From the NCBI RefSeq assembly GCF_004138105.1, contig NZ_RXHQ01000022.1, positions 1 to 43,994 on the forward strand: a DNA stretch of 43,994 nt, in the 5' to 3' direction. The notes below the pieces were generated by a model. That model did no database searches. It was given only the letters and a program-made list of their open reading frames with translations, and had not been told where the DNA came from. Shown in pieces: positions 1-7,941 of the stretch. Numbering within the stretch: position 1 is the first letter of the stretch; every line of letters starts with the position of its first letter. The stretch comes from Xylanivirga thermophila (GTDB lineage Bacteria > Bacillota > Clostridia > Caldicoprobacterales > Xylanivirgaceae). The translations under genes and the position numbers were made by a program.

Positions 1-90
1 AGGGAAGTAATGGTAAGTAGAATTGGAAATTTTAAAGTGAATATTAATCAAAAAGTAGGGGTGAAGCTAAAAAGCCGAACCTTGAAATAA
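1..90 (+). CDS. 3' end of an unidentified gene (partial)
   Basis: The first frame is open from the window edge to a TAA at 88-90 and encodes 29 residues, rich in Lys and Val, ending in SRTLK. An ATG at position 10 lacks a ribosome site, so this is more likely the tail of a gene starting outside the window than a small gene. The family cannot be recognised from so short a piece, and a chance open frame is possible. Confidence 0.35.
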   Translation, partial: REVMVSRIGNFKVNINQKVGVKLKSRTLK

Positions 91-101
91 AGTAAGATTA
101 A

Positions 102-122
102 GCTCTTCGAGTTTTCGAGAGC
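102..122 (+). other. short hairpin before the zinc ribbon gene
   Basis: GCTCTTCGA at 102-110 and TCGAGAGC at 115-122 pair with one bulged T around a 4-nt loop. No T-run follows, so it is not a clear terminator. It may be a leader or read-through structure between the upstream partial gene and the gene at 148. Confidence 0.4.
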
Positions 123-147
123 CTACTGACTATATAAGGAGGTATAT

Positions 148-330
148 ATGATGAAGAGTTGTCCGAAATGTTCAGGGGAAATGTTGGAAACGAAAAATAA
201 AGGAATTTTTATTGCACGTCGGAACGATGGTCTAATAGGTGAAACAGAGACAGTTAAATATATGTGCAGAGAATGTGGATATATAGAAGAATATGCAGTT
301 AATCCTTTTTATCTAAAAAGAAGAGAATAA
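148..330 (+). CDS. small zinc-ribbon protein, 60 aa
   Basis: The protein has two CxxC pairs: CPKC near residues 5-8 and CREC near residues 40-43. This is the spacing of a small zinc ribbon binding one Zn ion. The middle part contains two short basic/acidic segments and no membrane span. AAGGAGG at 136-142 serves either ATG 148 or, with better spacing, ATG 151. Small stand-alone ribbons of this sort are common in Firmicutes and usually have no assigned role; nucleic-acid or protein binding is possible. A strong inverted repeat follows, so it is probably its own transcription unit. Confidence 0.75.
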   Translation: MMKSCPKCSGEMLETKNKGIFIARRNDGLIGETETVKYMCRECGYIEEYAVNPFYLKRRE

Positions 331-347
331 TAAGATAGTAATATATT

Positions 348-398
348 AAAGTCTTTCCTCTGTAATTTATTATAAATAAAATGCAGAGGAAAGACTTT
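348..398. terminator. long perfect inverted repeat, probable terminator
   Basis: A 15-bp perfect stem (AAAGTCTTTCCTCTG at 348-362 with its complement at 384-398) flanks an AT-only loop of 21 nt. The stem ends in TTT on the + strand. It sits 18 bp after the zinc ribbon stop. The perfect stem and AT-rich loop could also fit a very small mobile inverted repeat, but no second copy was seen in the window. Confidence 0.65.
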
Positions 399-523
399 GC
401 ATTATTTGCTTTAAAATTATGACTTAAAGTATTTTTCGTTAAGTATTGGCATAATAGAGTCAGAGGTATATAATTAATATTACATAAAAAGACATAAAAT
501 TTCATTTAATAGGGGATGAAGTC

Positions 524-1189
524 ATGGATAAGATATATCTGGATTTTGATGGTTATGTACCAAGATACGTATCTACAGCATGTATTAATTGCAGCAGTGT
601 TATGGGTACAAGCTTTTGTAGCATAAAAGATCGTGGTTGTTGTTATTATTATCCAAAGTTTAGTTTAATAGAGATACAGCGTATGTCAAAAACTTTAAAA
701 GGACGAAAGACTTTGGATATTATATTAAAAAATCCTGGTACTATAGTATATCATTTTTATATACATGCAAAGGGATTCTTTGATAAACAGGGTTATGACA
801 GATATATGAGAGATGGTGGTTTTTGTGAAGTAGAGGATAAAACCATGTTTTTTAGGGCTTGTCCATTTGTAAAAAGTAGCTATGGTTGCACACTCCCGCC
901 TAAATATCGTACATTGGTATGTAACTTTTTTATGTGCAATGAGTTAATAGGTTCTAGAGACGCAAAGAATGGAATAGATAGATATTTAACTGAACGGGAG
1001 CGATATGCAAGGTGGTACAAATGGGAAAATACAAATCTTGAAGGTATTTTGAGAGAACGGGGATTAAACCTTATTGATAATATTTATGGAACCTTAAATT
1101 TGTTAGCGGAAATACCTGAAGACATATATGAGTTCCCGAAATTGCAGCCTATCTATTTAGATTACTCACCCCATAGCAGGGGAGCATAA
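524..1189 (+). CDS. YkgJ-like cysteine-cluster protein
   Basis: This 221-residue soluble protein has two cysteine groups typical of YkgJ/CxxCxxxxCC proteins, which are predicted to bind zinc or an iron-sulfur cluster. The N-terminal group runs CINC (20-23), a further Cys near 32 and a CC pair near 39-40, followed by YPKFSLIE. The C-terminal group has CPF near 113, CTLPP near 121, and LVCNFFMC near 133-138, equivalent to the CxIY..RPxxCR segment of the family. No signal peptide or membrane segment is visible. The start is supported by AGGGGATGAAGTC before the ATG. Function in this family is not established; a metallocentre or modification role is inferred. It is likely transcribed alone, as the next gene has its own promoter. 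Confidence 0.6.
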   Translation: MDKIYLDFDGYVPRYVSTACINCSSVMGTSFCSIKDRGCCYYYPKFSLIEIQRMSKTLKGRKTLDIILKNPGTIVYHFYIHAKGFFDKQGYDRYMRDGGFCEVEDKTMFFRACPFVKSSYGCTLPPKYRTLVCNFFMCNELIGSRDAKNGIDRYLTERERYARWYKWENTNLEGILRERGLNLIDNIYGTLNLLAEIPEDIYEFPKLQPIYLDYSPHSRGA

Positions 1190-1250
1190 CAAGATAAGGG
1201 TGAATATTTGCATCTTACAGCATGTAAATGGTATGTTAGCCAAAATGACT

Positions 1251-1277
1251 TTGATAAAATATTAACAATAGTATAAT
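1251..1277 (+). promoter_or_regulatory. Rex operator overlapping the adhB promoter
   Basis: TTGATAAAATATTAACAA at 1251-1268 matches the clostridial Rex consensus TTGTTAANNNNTTAACAA at 13 of 14 defined positions. TATAAT lies at 1272-1277, and TTGATA inside the operator would act as a -35 at a short 15-bp spacing. Rex is the NADH-sensing repressor that leaves DNA when NADH is high. Its placement over the promoter predicts repression of adhB at low NADH. The match is seen in the sequence; the regulation is inferred. Confidence 0.7.
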
Positions 1278-1329
1278 TAGAAATAGGAAAATATAAATAA
1301 ACGAAATATTAACGGAGGTGCTTATTCAC

Positions 1330-2385
1330 ATGAAGGGTTTTGCAATGTTGGGAGTAGGTAAGACTGGATGGATAGATAAAGAAAAGCCAGTAGCTGGGCC
1401 ATATGATGCGATTGTTCGACCTTTGGCTGTTGCTCCATGTACATCTGATATTCATACTGTATATGAAGGTGCTTTAGGTGAGAGAAATGATATGATATTA
1501 GGACATGAGGCAGTAGGTGAGGTAGTAGAGGTAGGCAGCGAGGTTAAGGATTTTAAACCTGGTGATAGGGTAGTAGTACCTGCAATAACTCCTGATTGGA
1601 GATCAATGGAAGTACAAAGAGGTTTTCAACAGCATTCTACTGGTATGCTAGCTGGTTGGAAATTTTCAAACTTTAAAGATGGTGTGTTTGCTGAATATTT
1701 TCATGTAAATGATGCAGATATGAACTTGGCGATTTTACCTGATGAGATTTCCCTTGAGAAGGCAGTTATGCTGACTGATATGATGACCACCGGATTTCAC
1801 GGATCAGAATTGGCTAAAATTGAATTGGGTTCAACTGTAGTATGTATAGGTATAGGTGCAGTAGGTCTTATGGCTGTAGCCGGTGCAAAACTGAGGGGAG
1901 CAGGTAGAATAATAGCGATAGGTAGCCGTCCTGCGTGTGTTGAAGCTGCTAAATTTTATGGTGCTAGCGATATAGTAAACTATAAAAATGGCGATACTGT
2001 AGAGCAGGTTATGGAATTGACAAAGGGTGAAGGTGCAGACAGTGTAATTATTGCTGGTGGTAATTCTGATATATTGATATCTGCTGTAAAGATGGCAAAA
2101 CCGGGTGGAACAATATCCAATGTTAACTACTTTGGTGATGGGGATTTAGCTATACCAAGGGTAGAATGGGGCTGCGGTATGGCTCATAAGGATATACGCG
2201 GAGGATTGACACCAGGTGGTAGGCTCAGAATGGAGAGACTAATTGATCTAGTTAAATATGATAGGGTAGATCCAGGCAAACTTGTTACTCATGTATTCCA
2301 TGGTTTTGACAATGTGCAGAAGGCTTTAGAGCTTATGCATGATAAGCCCAAGGATCTTATAAAACCTGTAGTTATAGTAGACTAA
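1330..2385 (+). CDS. adhB: NADP-dependent secondary alcohol dehydrogenase (zinc type)
   Basis: This medium-chain zinc alcohol dehydrogenase interconverts secondary alcohols and ketones, and also ethanol/acetaldehyde, with NADP(H). The 351-residue sequence is close end to end to the Thermoanaerobacter brockii/ethanolicus enzyme (352 residues). Visible features are Cys37 in APCTSDIH, the GHEAVGE segment with His59/Glu60, and the Asp of the TTGFHGSE region as catalytic-zinc surroundings. The Rossmann motif is GIGAVG, and GSRP (Ser199-Arg200) with a downstream IVNY Tyr gives NADP specificity. ATG 1330 was chosen because the family begins MKGFAML and GGAGG lies at 1314-1318; a GTG at 1318 overlaps that ribosome site. 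A Rex operator lies upstream and a strong terminator follows, so it is monocistronic. It probably consumes NADPH made by the nearby NfnAB. Confidence 0.95.
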   Translation: MKGFAMLGVGKTGWIDKEKPVAGPYDAIVRPLAVAPCTSDIHTVYEGALGERNDMILGHEAVGEVVEVGSEVKDFKPGDRVVVPAITPDWRSMEVQRGFQQHSTGMLAGWKFSNFKDGVFAEYFHVNDADMNLAILPDEISLEKAVMLTDMMTTGFHGSELAKIELGSTVVCIGIGAVGLMAVAGAKLRGAGRIIAIGSRPACVEAAKFYGASDIVNYKNGDTVEQVMELTKGEGADSVIIAGGNSDILISAVKMAKPGGTISNVNYFGDGDLAIPRVEWGCGMAHKDIRGGLTPGGRLRMERLIDLVKYDRVDPGKLVTHVFHGFDNVQKALELMHDKPKDLIKPVVIVD

Positions 2386-2405
2386 TACTTCCATAAAAAT
2401 ATATG

Positions 2406-2439
2406 AAGGACTTTAGCTTTAATGCTAGAGTCCTTTTTT
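2406..2439 (+). terminator. intrinsic terminator of adhB
   Basis: AAGGACTTTAGC (2406-2417) pairs with GCTAGAGTCCTT (2424-2435) with one wobble around TTTAAT, and the stem runs into a T6 tract. Confidence 0.9.
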
Positions 2440-2442
2440 AAT

Positions 2443-2470
2443 TGACAAAATCATGGGCAAATTATAATAT
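2443..2470 (+). promoter_or_regulatory. promoter of the lytS/lytT-type pair
   Basis: A consensus -35 TTGACA at 2443-2448 is followed after 16 bp by TAATAT at 2465-2470 (an overlapping TATAAT at 2463 would give a 14-bp spacer). It lies immediately after the adhB terminator. Confidence 0.6.
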
Positions 2471-2509
2471 AGAAAGTAGGTGAAACAGAAATTAAGGGGG
2501 TCTGATGCT

Positions 2510-3538
2510 TTGGATAATATCAATGATGTATATTTAGCCTTTGATATTGCAAGCCGACTTGTAGAACTCTTGCCAGGGGGCTTGGCAAATAAACAGGATT
2601 ATCAGCGCCTTATAGCCATGCTCTATGGTATATTGGATTTTAATGCAGTGGTATTTTGGAGGGAGGAGAAGATAGAGGCACAGGCGGGAGATATACAGAT
2701 AACCCTTGATAATCATACCAAATTTTCAAGTGCCAAGGTAGGCATTTCAAAAGGGCTTGATCATTTAGGCACCATAGCTTTCTATAAATTACCACAATAT
2801 TCAGTATCTGATGTGGAAAAAACCATGGTAGGAGGAATAGGCCATCTTATATCAACACAGCTTACATTTAATAGCAAGGACTATTATGCCAGTTTGCGCT
2901 CAAAAGCTGAATTAAAAGCGCTACAGGCTCAAATAAACCCCCATTTTCTATTCAATGCTTTAAATACAATATCCTCCATGTGTAGGATAGAACCATTAAA
3001 AGCTAGGGAGCTTTTGCTCAAACTTTCAAATTATTTTCGGGCTACTATTGAAACTTCTCCAGATCTTGTAGATATAAACAAGGAAATAAGTACGGTAAAA
3101 TGCTATTTGGATATAGAGAAAGCTAGGTTTGGCGACAATTTTGATGTTCAAATAAATGTACCCCTTGATACCCATCTTAAGGTACCACCTCTTATTCTTC
3201 AACCACTAGTTGAAAATGCTATAAAGCATGGCCTCGTTGGTAAACAAGGGGGTCTAATTATTATAGATGTAGTTAGACATACTAGATCTTATGAGATCAG
3301 GATAGCTGACAATGGATGCGGTATGGAGCCGGATATTATAGATAAGCTACTAAATGAAAAACAGGAGGAAAAGCGAATAGGTATATATAATGTTAATCAG
3401 CGCCTTAAAGAAATATATGGAGAAGAGAATGGCCTTGTAATACATTCTCAACCAGGAGAGGGTACAGAGGCTATCATAACTATACCAGTAAGGGAGAGGA
3501 CGCATAGAGATGCCATTAAAGGTTATTATAGTAGATGA
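2510..3538 (+). CDS. soluble LytS/YehU-type sensor histidine kinase
   Basis: The C-terminal half holds a His_kinase domain with LKALQAQINPHFLFNALNTI, where the His of NPHFLFN is the phosphorylation site. An HATPase domain follows, with PPLILQPLVENAIKHG (N box) and IADNGCGM (G1 box). The N-terminal ~130 residues have no transmembrane segment and look like a GAF-type sensor fold, unlike classical membrane LytS. I prefer TTG 2510, 9 bp after AAGGGGG at 2494-2500; an in-frame GTG at 2480 has only a weak AGTAGG. The gene overlaps the next by 29 bp, so the pair is translationally coupled. Its position between two Rex-controlled alcohol units suggests a metabolic or redox signal, but that is inference; the ligand is unknown. 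Confidence 0.85.
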   Translation: MDNINDVYLAFDIASRLVELLPGGLANKQDYQRLIAMLYGILDFNAVVFWREEKIEAQAGDIQITLDNHTKFSSAKVGISKGLDHLGTIAFYKLPQYSVSDVEKTMVGGIGHLISTQLTFNSKDYYASLRSKAELKALQAQINPHFLFNALNTISSMCRIEPLKARELLLKLSNYFRATIETSPDLVDINKEISTVKCYLDIEKARFGDNFDVQINVPLDTHLKVPPLILQPLVENAIKHGLVGKQGGLIIIDVVRHTRSYEIRIADNGCGMEPDIIDKLLNEKQEEKRIGIYNVNQRLKEIYGEENGLVIHSQPGEGTEAIITIPVRERTHRDAIKGYYSR

Positions 3539-4223
3539 TGAAAAGTATGCTATATCGGAGCTTAAATATCTATTAACCCGTTATAGTGATTTTAAAATAT
3601 GTGGCGAGGCTACAGATGCAGGAGGTTGTCTCATGTTGGTAGCTGAATATAAACCCGATGTAGTTTTTTTAGATATTGAGCTACAGGATAAAAATGGTGT
3701 AGAGGTAGCGAAGAGCATAAAAAAGATAAGCTCTGACACCCATATAGTATTTGCGACTGCATACAGTCATTATGCTGTGGATGCCTTTGAAGTACAGGCA
3801 TTTGACTATATCTTAAAGCCGTTTGAGGATCAAAGAATTATAGATACCATAAATCGTATTAACAATTATATAAAACCAAAAGGACTACCTGAAGTTATAA
3901 CCGTATGGAAAAATGATCGAATGGTGGTGTTGTCTCCGAAAGATATTGTATATTGTAGCATATTAGATGAGAAGACCGTGATAAAATCTATAAAGGGCGA
4001 ATTTACTACAAACCTTACTCTATCCAGTTTGGAAAATAAGCTACAGGACTTTATGTTTATGCGGACTCATAAAAGTTATCTTGTAAATCTAAAGTATATA
4101 AAAGAGATAATACCATGGTTTAATCACACATATCTTTTAGTAATGAATGGCTATGAGAAGGATGAAGTACCAGTTAGTCGTACCTATATAAAAAAATTCA
4201 AATCCATAATGAAGATAGATTGA
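3510..4223 (+). CDS. LytTR-family response regulator
   Basis: This 237-residue regulator has a receiver domain (residues 1-120) with the acidic pair DDE near 9-11, the phospho-acceptor Asp in VVFLDIEL near 55, Thr/Ala in FATAYSHYAV and Lys in YILKPFED. A LytTR DNA-binding domain (about 135-235) shows FMRTHKSYLVNLKYIKEI and the terminal VPVSRTYIKKFK. It is the partner of the kinase it overlaps. LytTR proteins bind pairs of direct repeats about 21 bp apart; no such site was recognised here, so its targets are unknown. The nearest candidates are the alcohol dehydrogenase units, which is only a positional guess. Confidence 0.9.
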   Translation: MPLKVIIVDDEKYAISELKYLLTRYSDFKICGEATDAGGCLMLVAEYKPDVVFLDIELQDKNGVEVAKSIKKISSDTHIVFATAYSHYAVDAFEVQAFDYILKPFEDQRIIDTINRINNYIKPKGLPEVITVWKNDRMVVLSPKDIVYCSILDEKTVIKSIKGEFTTNLTLSSLENKLQDFMFMRTHKSYLVNLKYIKEIIPWFNHTYLLVMNGYEKDEVPVSRTYIKKFKSIMKID

Positions 4224-4239
4224 TATATATAATATAAAA

Positions 4240-4282
4240 CACACCCCCAGATTTTTTACTCCCGTTAAAATCTAGAGGTGTG
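4240..4282. terminator. shared hairpin between convergent genes
   Basis: CACACCCCCAGATTTT at 4240-4255 pairs with AAAATCTAGAGGTGTG at 4267-4282 with two mismatches. On the minus strand the stem is followed by TTTTA. It lies between the response regulator and nfnB and probably ends both transcripts. Confidence 0.65.
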
Positions 4283-4290
4283 AGAGAGGG

Positions 4291-5682
4291 CTAATCTATT
4301 GATGATAAAGATTCATCAATTGCATGGGCTGCTTTTTTACCAGCGCCCATAGCAAGTATTACAGTTGCAGCTCCCGTTACGGCGTCACCGCCGGCGTATA
4401 TACCTTCACGGGAAGTTTGCATAGTCTCCTCATCTACTATTATTCCGCCCCATTTATGGGTATCCAGTCCCTTTGTGGTACTGCGAATAAGCGGATTTGG
4501 AGATTGTCCAATTGCTACTATAACTGTATCTATGTCAAGGGTATATTCACTACCCTTTTTCTCTATAGGTCTGCGTCTGCCAGATGCATCGGGTTCACCA
4601 AGTTCCATTTCTATACATTCCATACTATCTACCCATCCATCTTTACCAAGTATCTTTGTAGGATTGGTAAGAAGTCTAAATTCTATACCTTCTTCCTTGG
4701 CATGTTCTACTTCTTCAGCCCTTGCAGGCATTTCCTCTTCAGACCTTCTATATATTATATAAACATTTTCTGCACCTAATCTTTTTGCAGTACGTGCAGC
4801 ATCCATGGCTACGTTTCCGGCACCAACTACGGCTACATTTTTACCTACATATATAGGTGTAGGACTGTTTTTCCTATCATATGCCTTCATAAGATTGCTT
4901 CTTGTCAGAAATTCATTAGCCGAGTAAACGCCGTTTAGGTTTTCGCCAGGGACTCCCATAAATCTAGGAAGCCCAGCGCCGCTACCTACAAATACTGCTT
5001 TATATCCTTCTTCAAATAGTTCATCTATAGTTATTGACTTTCCTACTATAACATTGGTTTCTATTTTTACTCCCAATTTTGCTATATTTTCTATTTCTTT
5101 TTGTACTAGTGTTTTAGGAAGCCTAAACTCAGGGATACCATACATGAGCACGCCTCCCGCCTTATGAAGGGCCTCAAATATTGTAACATCATATCCCTTC
5201 TTAGCGAGTTCACCTGCACAGGTAAGTCCGGAAGGACCTGAGCCTACAATGGCTACTTTTTTACCATTTGATACAGGTTTTTCCCCATCTTTTTGTACAT
5301 TTTTCATGGCATAATCTGCAGCAAATCGCTCTAATCGTCCTATGGCAACCGGTTCACCCTTTATGCCCCTTACGCATTTGCCTTCACACTGATTCTCCTG
5401 GGGGCATACCCTGCCACAAATAGCGGGTAGGGCATTTTGAGTGGTGATTACCTTATATGCCTCTTCAAACTTGCCTTCTTTTACCTTTTGGATAAACTGG
5501 GGGATAGGCACATTTACAGGACAACCCTCAACGCATTTTGGATTTTTACAGTTTAGACATCGCTCTGCTTCTTCCATCGCCTGTTCTTTGCTATATCCTA
5601 GAGTTACTTCTTTAAAATTCTTATTACGTACATCTGCTGGTTGTTCAGGCATTTTTACTTTGTTCTTGCTCATATTAGCCAT
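4291..5682 (-). CDS. nfnB: NADH-dependent ferredoxin:NADP+ oxidoreductase, large subunit NfnB
   Basis: This 463-residue glutamate-synthase-small-chain-like flavoprotein is the bifurcating-FAD subunit of NfnAB. The N-terminal ferredoxin-like part has CLNCKNPKCVEGCP (about 42-55) and CGRVCPQENQCEGKC, ligands for two [4Fe-4S] clusters. It continues with FAD motif VGSGPSGLTCAGE, NADPH motif VGAGNVAMDAARTAKRLG and the C-terminal FAD segment YAGGDAVTGAATVI. Alone it could be called gltD, but no glutamate synthase large subunit is present and it directly follows nfnA (TAATG, one shared base), the arrangement of Nfn. The complex exchanges NADH plus reduced ferredoxin against two NADPH in the cytosol. 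It is the last gene of the adh-nfnA-nfnB operon. Confidence 0.9.
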   Translation of the reverse strand: MANMSKNKVKMPEQPADVRNKNFKEVTLGYSKEQAMEEAERCLNCKNPKCVEGCPVNVPIPQFIQKVKEGKFEEAYKVITTQNALPAICGRVCPQENQCEGKCVRGIKGEPVAIGRLERFAADYAMKNVQKDGEKPVSNGKKVAIVGSGPSGLTCAGELAKKGYDVTIFEALHKAGGVLMYGIPEFRLPKTLVQKEIENIAKLGVKIETNVIVGKSITIDELFEEGYKAVFVGSGAGLPRFMGVPGENLNGVYSANEFLTRSNLMKAYDRKNSPTPIYVGKNVAVVGAGNVAMDAARTAKRLGAENVYIIYRRSEEEMPARAEEVEHAKEEGIEFRLLTNPTKILGKDGWVDSMECIEMELGEPDASGRRRPIEKKGSEYTLDIDTVIVAIGQSPNPLIRSTTKGLDTHKWGGIIVDEETMQTSREGIYAGGDAVTGAATVILAMGAGKKAAHAIDESLSSID

Positions 5683-6539
5683 TATTTTTCACCCCCCAGA
5701 CCTATTCTACATTCGTGTTCATGTTCTTTTTCAAAAGCTACTTCTGTATCCTTATACATACGCTGTCTACGCATCAGTTCATCAAAGTCGACTAAAAATC
5801 CGTCAAAATCAGGTCCATCAACACAAGCGAACTTGGTTTCTCCACCTACAGTTACTCTGCATCCTCCACACATACCTGTTCCATCTATCATTATTGGGTT
5901 TAAAGAAACATTTGTAGGTATATTTAGGGATTTAGTAAGTTCAACTACTGCCCTCATCATGGGTACTGGGCCTATAGCTATTACTAGATCATATTTATTT
6001 TCCTTTACCAGTTCTTTAAGGGCATCAACTACCGTACCTTTCATGCCCTTACTTCCATCATCGGTAGCGATGGTAAGATTGGCTATTTCGGTAAATTTAT
6101 CTTCAAGTATTACTAGTTCGGCTGTTCGCCCGCCTAGTATAACATCTACAGCTGTACCTCTATTTGCCAGTTCCCGTACTTGGGGATAGAGGGGGGCAAT
6201 ACCCACGCCACCACCTATGGCAAGGACACGTTTGTATTCCTTATCCAATGGTGCAGGCATACCCAAAGGGCCTGCAATGTCTTCAATATATTCACCGGTC
6301 TTTTTAGTACTTAATTTCTTTGTTGAATAGCCCAACTCTTGATATATTATGGTTACTGAATTTTTTTCTCTGTCATAGTCTGCTATGGTAAGGGGGATTC
6401 TCTCTCCTTCTTCATCCACCCTTACTATAACGAACTGGCCAGGTTGACAGCGTCTGGCTACATAGGGAGCTTCAATATCCATAGAATTTACTACTTTATT
6501 TAAACGCTGTGAATTCAAAATTTTATACATTAGCATCAC
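5682..6539 (-). CDS. nfnA: NADH-dependent ferredoxin:NADP+ oxidoreductase, small subunit NfnA
   Basis: This 285-residue ferredoxin reductase-like protein has an FAD-binding beta-barrel (about 1-95, with RCQPGQFVIVRVDEEGERIPLT), a nucleotide-binding Rossmann part (VLAIGGGVGIAPLYP near 105-120), and a C-terminal [2Fe-2S] segment GMCGGCRV plus FACVDGPDFDG. It resembles dihydroorotate dehydrogenase electron-transfer subunit PyrK, but pairing with nfnB identifies it as NfnA, the NAD(H)-binding subunit. Start ATG 6539 is followed by a second ATG at 6536 and lies 12 bp after the upstream alcohol dehydrogenase, so both share the Rex-controlled transcript. Confidence 0.9.
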   Translation of the reverse strand: MMLMYKILNSQRLNKVVNSMDIEAPYVARRCQPGQFVIVRVDEEGERIPLTIADYDREKNSVTIIYQELGYSTKKLSTKKTGEYIEDIAGPLGMPAPLDKEYKRVLAIGGGVGIAPLYPQVRELANRGTAVDVILGGRTAELVILEDKFTEIANLTIATDDGSKGMKGTVVDALKELVKENKYDLVIAIGPVPMMRAVVELTKSLNIPTNVSLNPIMIDGTGMCGGCRVTVGGETKFACVDGPDFDGFLVDFDELMRRQRMYKDTEVAFEKEHEHECRIGLGGEK

Positions 6540-6551
6540 CTTTTAATAATT

Positions 6552-7721
6552 TTAGAAGTTAATAGGATCTCCATAGAAAGCGCATTCCAATACTTTCTTA
6601 AGATCCTCTGCAGTTGCCTTCCTTGGATTGCTAGCTGTGCAGGGATCAAGTTCTGCATTCTTTGAGATTTCATCCAATGTTGATTTAAATAGTTCTTCTG
6701 TTACACCCTGTTCCTTTAGTGTAGATACGATATTTACCTTATCATTTAACTCTTCTACAGCCTTTATCAGGGACTCTACCAATTGCTTATCGGTATGGCC
6801 GGGTAAGTTCAACATACGTGCTATATCTGCATAATCCTTCATGCAAGTCTTGGAATTATACTTAATTACATATGGCAACAATATGGCATTGCAGCATCCA
6901 TGGGGAACATCATATTGTGCACCAATCTTGTGTGCCAAGCTATGAGTAATACCAAGTAGTGCATTACTAAATGCCATGCCTGCTAAGCATTGTGCTATAT
7001 GCATTTGCCCTCGAGCATTTTCGTCTCCATTATAAGAATCAACTAAGTGATCAAAAACCATGCTAATAGCTTCAAGTGCCAAAGGATCTGAGAATTTTGA
7101 TCTAGCTGTTGCTACATAAGCTTCTATTGCGTGGGTTAGCGCATCCATACCGGTATGGGCTACCAATTTTTTAGGCATAGTAGCAGGTATGGAACTATCT
7201 AGTATTGCAATATCAGGTGTAATTTCAAAGTCAGCTAGGGGATATTTGATCTTTGTAGAATAATCGGTTATAACTGAGAATGCTGTAACCTCTGTAGCTG
7301 TACCGCTAGTAGAAGGAATAGCTGCAAATATTGCTTTTTTACGTAGCTGCGGCATTGAAAAAGGAGTCTTTATATCGTCGAATGTCAGATTTGGATACTC
7401 GTAGAATACCCACATTGCCTTAGCTGCGTCAATAGGTGATCCACCACCAATAGCAACTATTAAATCCGGTTCAAATTCCTGCATGGCCTTTGCACCTGCC
7501 ATAACGGTTTCAACTGAAGGATCAGGCTCTACACCTTCAAATTTTTTAACCTCCATGCCAGTTTCTTTTAATATATTTTCTAATTTATCCAAAAATCCAA
7601 ATTTCTGCATGGAAGATCCGCCTGTTACTATTATAGCCTTTTTGTGACCTTTAAGGTTCTTTAATTCCTCCATTGCATTATCGCCAAAGTATATATCCCT
7701 AGGTAGAGTAAAACGTGCCAT
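6552..7721 (-). CDS. iron-containing alcohol dehydrogenase
   Basis: This 389-residue group III alcohol dehydrogenase reduces aldehydes to alcohols with NAD(P)H. It shows the NAD(P) motif GGGSPIDAAKA near residues 98-108, IPSTSGTATEVT, and Fe-ligand segments HTGMDALTHAIE (Asp and His) and GITHSLAHKIG...VPHG (two His). It resembles the stand-alone version of the C-terminal AdhE domain. I use ATG 7721 (MARFTLPRD), preceded by AAAGGGTG; an upstream ATG at 7739 has no ribosome site. A Rex operator lies 77 bp upstream. It is first in an operon with nfnA and nfnB, which links alcohol formation to cofactor balancing. Substrate (ethanol, butanol or other) cannot be told from sequence. Confidence 0.92.
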   Translation of the reverse strand: MARFTLPRDIYFGDNAMEELKNLKGHKKAIIVTGGSSMQKFGFLDKLENILKETGMEVKKFEGVEPDPSVETVMAGAKAMQEFEPDLIVAIGGGSPIDAAKAMWVFYEYPNLTFDDIKTPFSMPQLRKKAIFAAIPSTSGTATEVTAFSVITDYSTKIKYPLADFEITPDIAILDSSIPATMPKKLVAHTGMDALTHAIEAYVATARSKFSDPLALEAISMVFDHLVDSYNGDENARGQMHIAQCLAGMAFSNALLGITHSLAHKIGAQYDVPHGCCNAILLPYVIKYNSKTCMKDYADIARMLNLPGHTDKQLVESLIKAVEELNDKVNIVSTLKEQGVTEELFKSTLDEISKNAELDPCTASNPRKATAEDLKKVLECAFYGDPINF

Positions 7722-7788
7722 TAAAATACACCCTTTCATATATTATTTATTATAAACTAGTATTTGTCCATGTCATCATTACAATACA

Positions 7789-7815
7789 ATTATATCATCG
7801 TTAATTAAATAACAA
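7789..7815 (-). promoter_or_regulatory. Rex operator and promoter of the adh-nfnAB operon
   Basis: On the minus strand TTGTTATTTAATTAACGA (7815-7798) matches the Rex consensus TTGTTAANNNNTTAACAA at 12 of 14 defined positions. It is followed by an extended -10 TGATATAAT whose TATAAT is at 7794-7789. The layout (operator overlapping the -35 area, TATAAT 15 bp after TTGTTA) is the same as at adhB. Regulation by Rex is inferred. Confidence 0.65.
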
Positions 7816-7891
7816 TGATATTTGGGGCAACTTGCACCTATGGGGACTCAAAATGCCTAAAAAGGGTGTTGTTATGCAAATAAAGTATACT

Positions 7892-7928
7892 AAAAAGCAC
7901 TACCTTAAAATTTAGGGCAGTGCTTTTT
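7892..7928 (-). terminator. intrinsic terminator of rpsF-ssb-rpsR
   Basis: AAAAAGCACTACC (7892-7904) pairs with GGCAGTGCTTTTT (7916-7928) with one mismatch. Read on the minus strand the stem ends in a T5 tract directly after rpsR. Confidence 0.85.
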
Positions 7929-7941
7929 AAAACATTACTGA

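Noticed and set aside
348-398. Miniature inverted-repeat transposon
   Set aside because: Only one copy in the window and no target duplication is evident; a terminator after the zinc ribbon gene explains it more simply.
4324-4779. Long + strand open frames across nfnB, nfnA, murA, smsC and dnaD genes
   Set aside because: They are antisense shadows of well-identified genes, without ribosome sites or recognisable families.
4291-5682. Calling this gene glutamate synthase small subunit (gltD)
   Set aside because: No large subunit is present, and it is fused by a TAATG overlap to nfnA behind an alcohol dehydrogenase, which is the Nfn arrangement.
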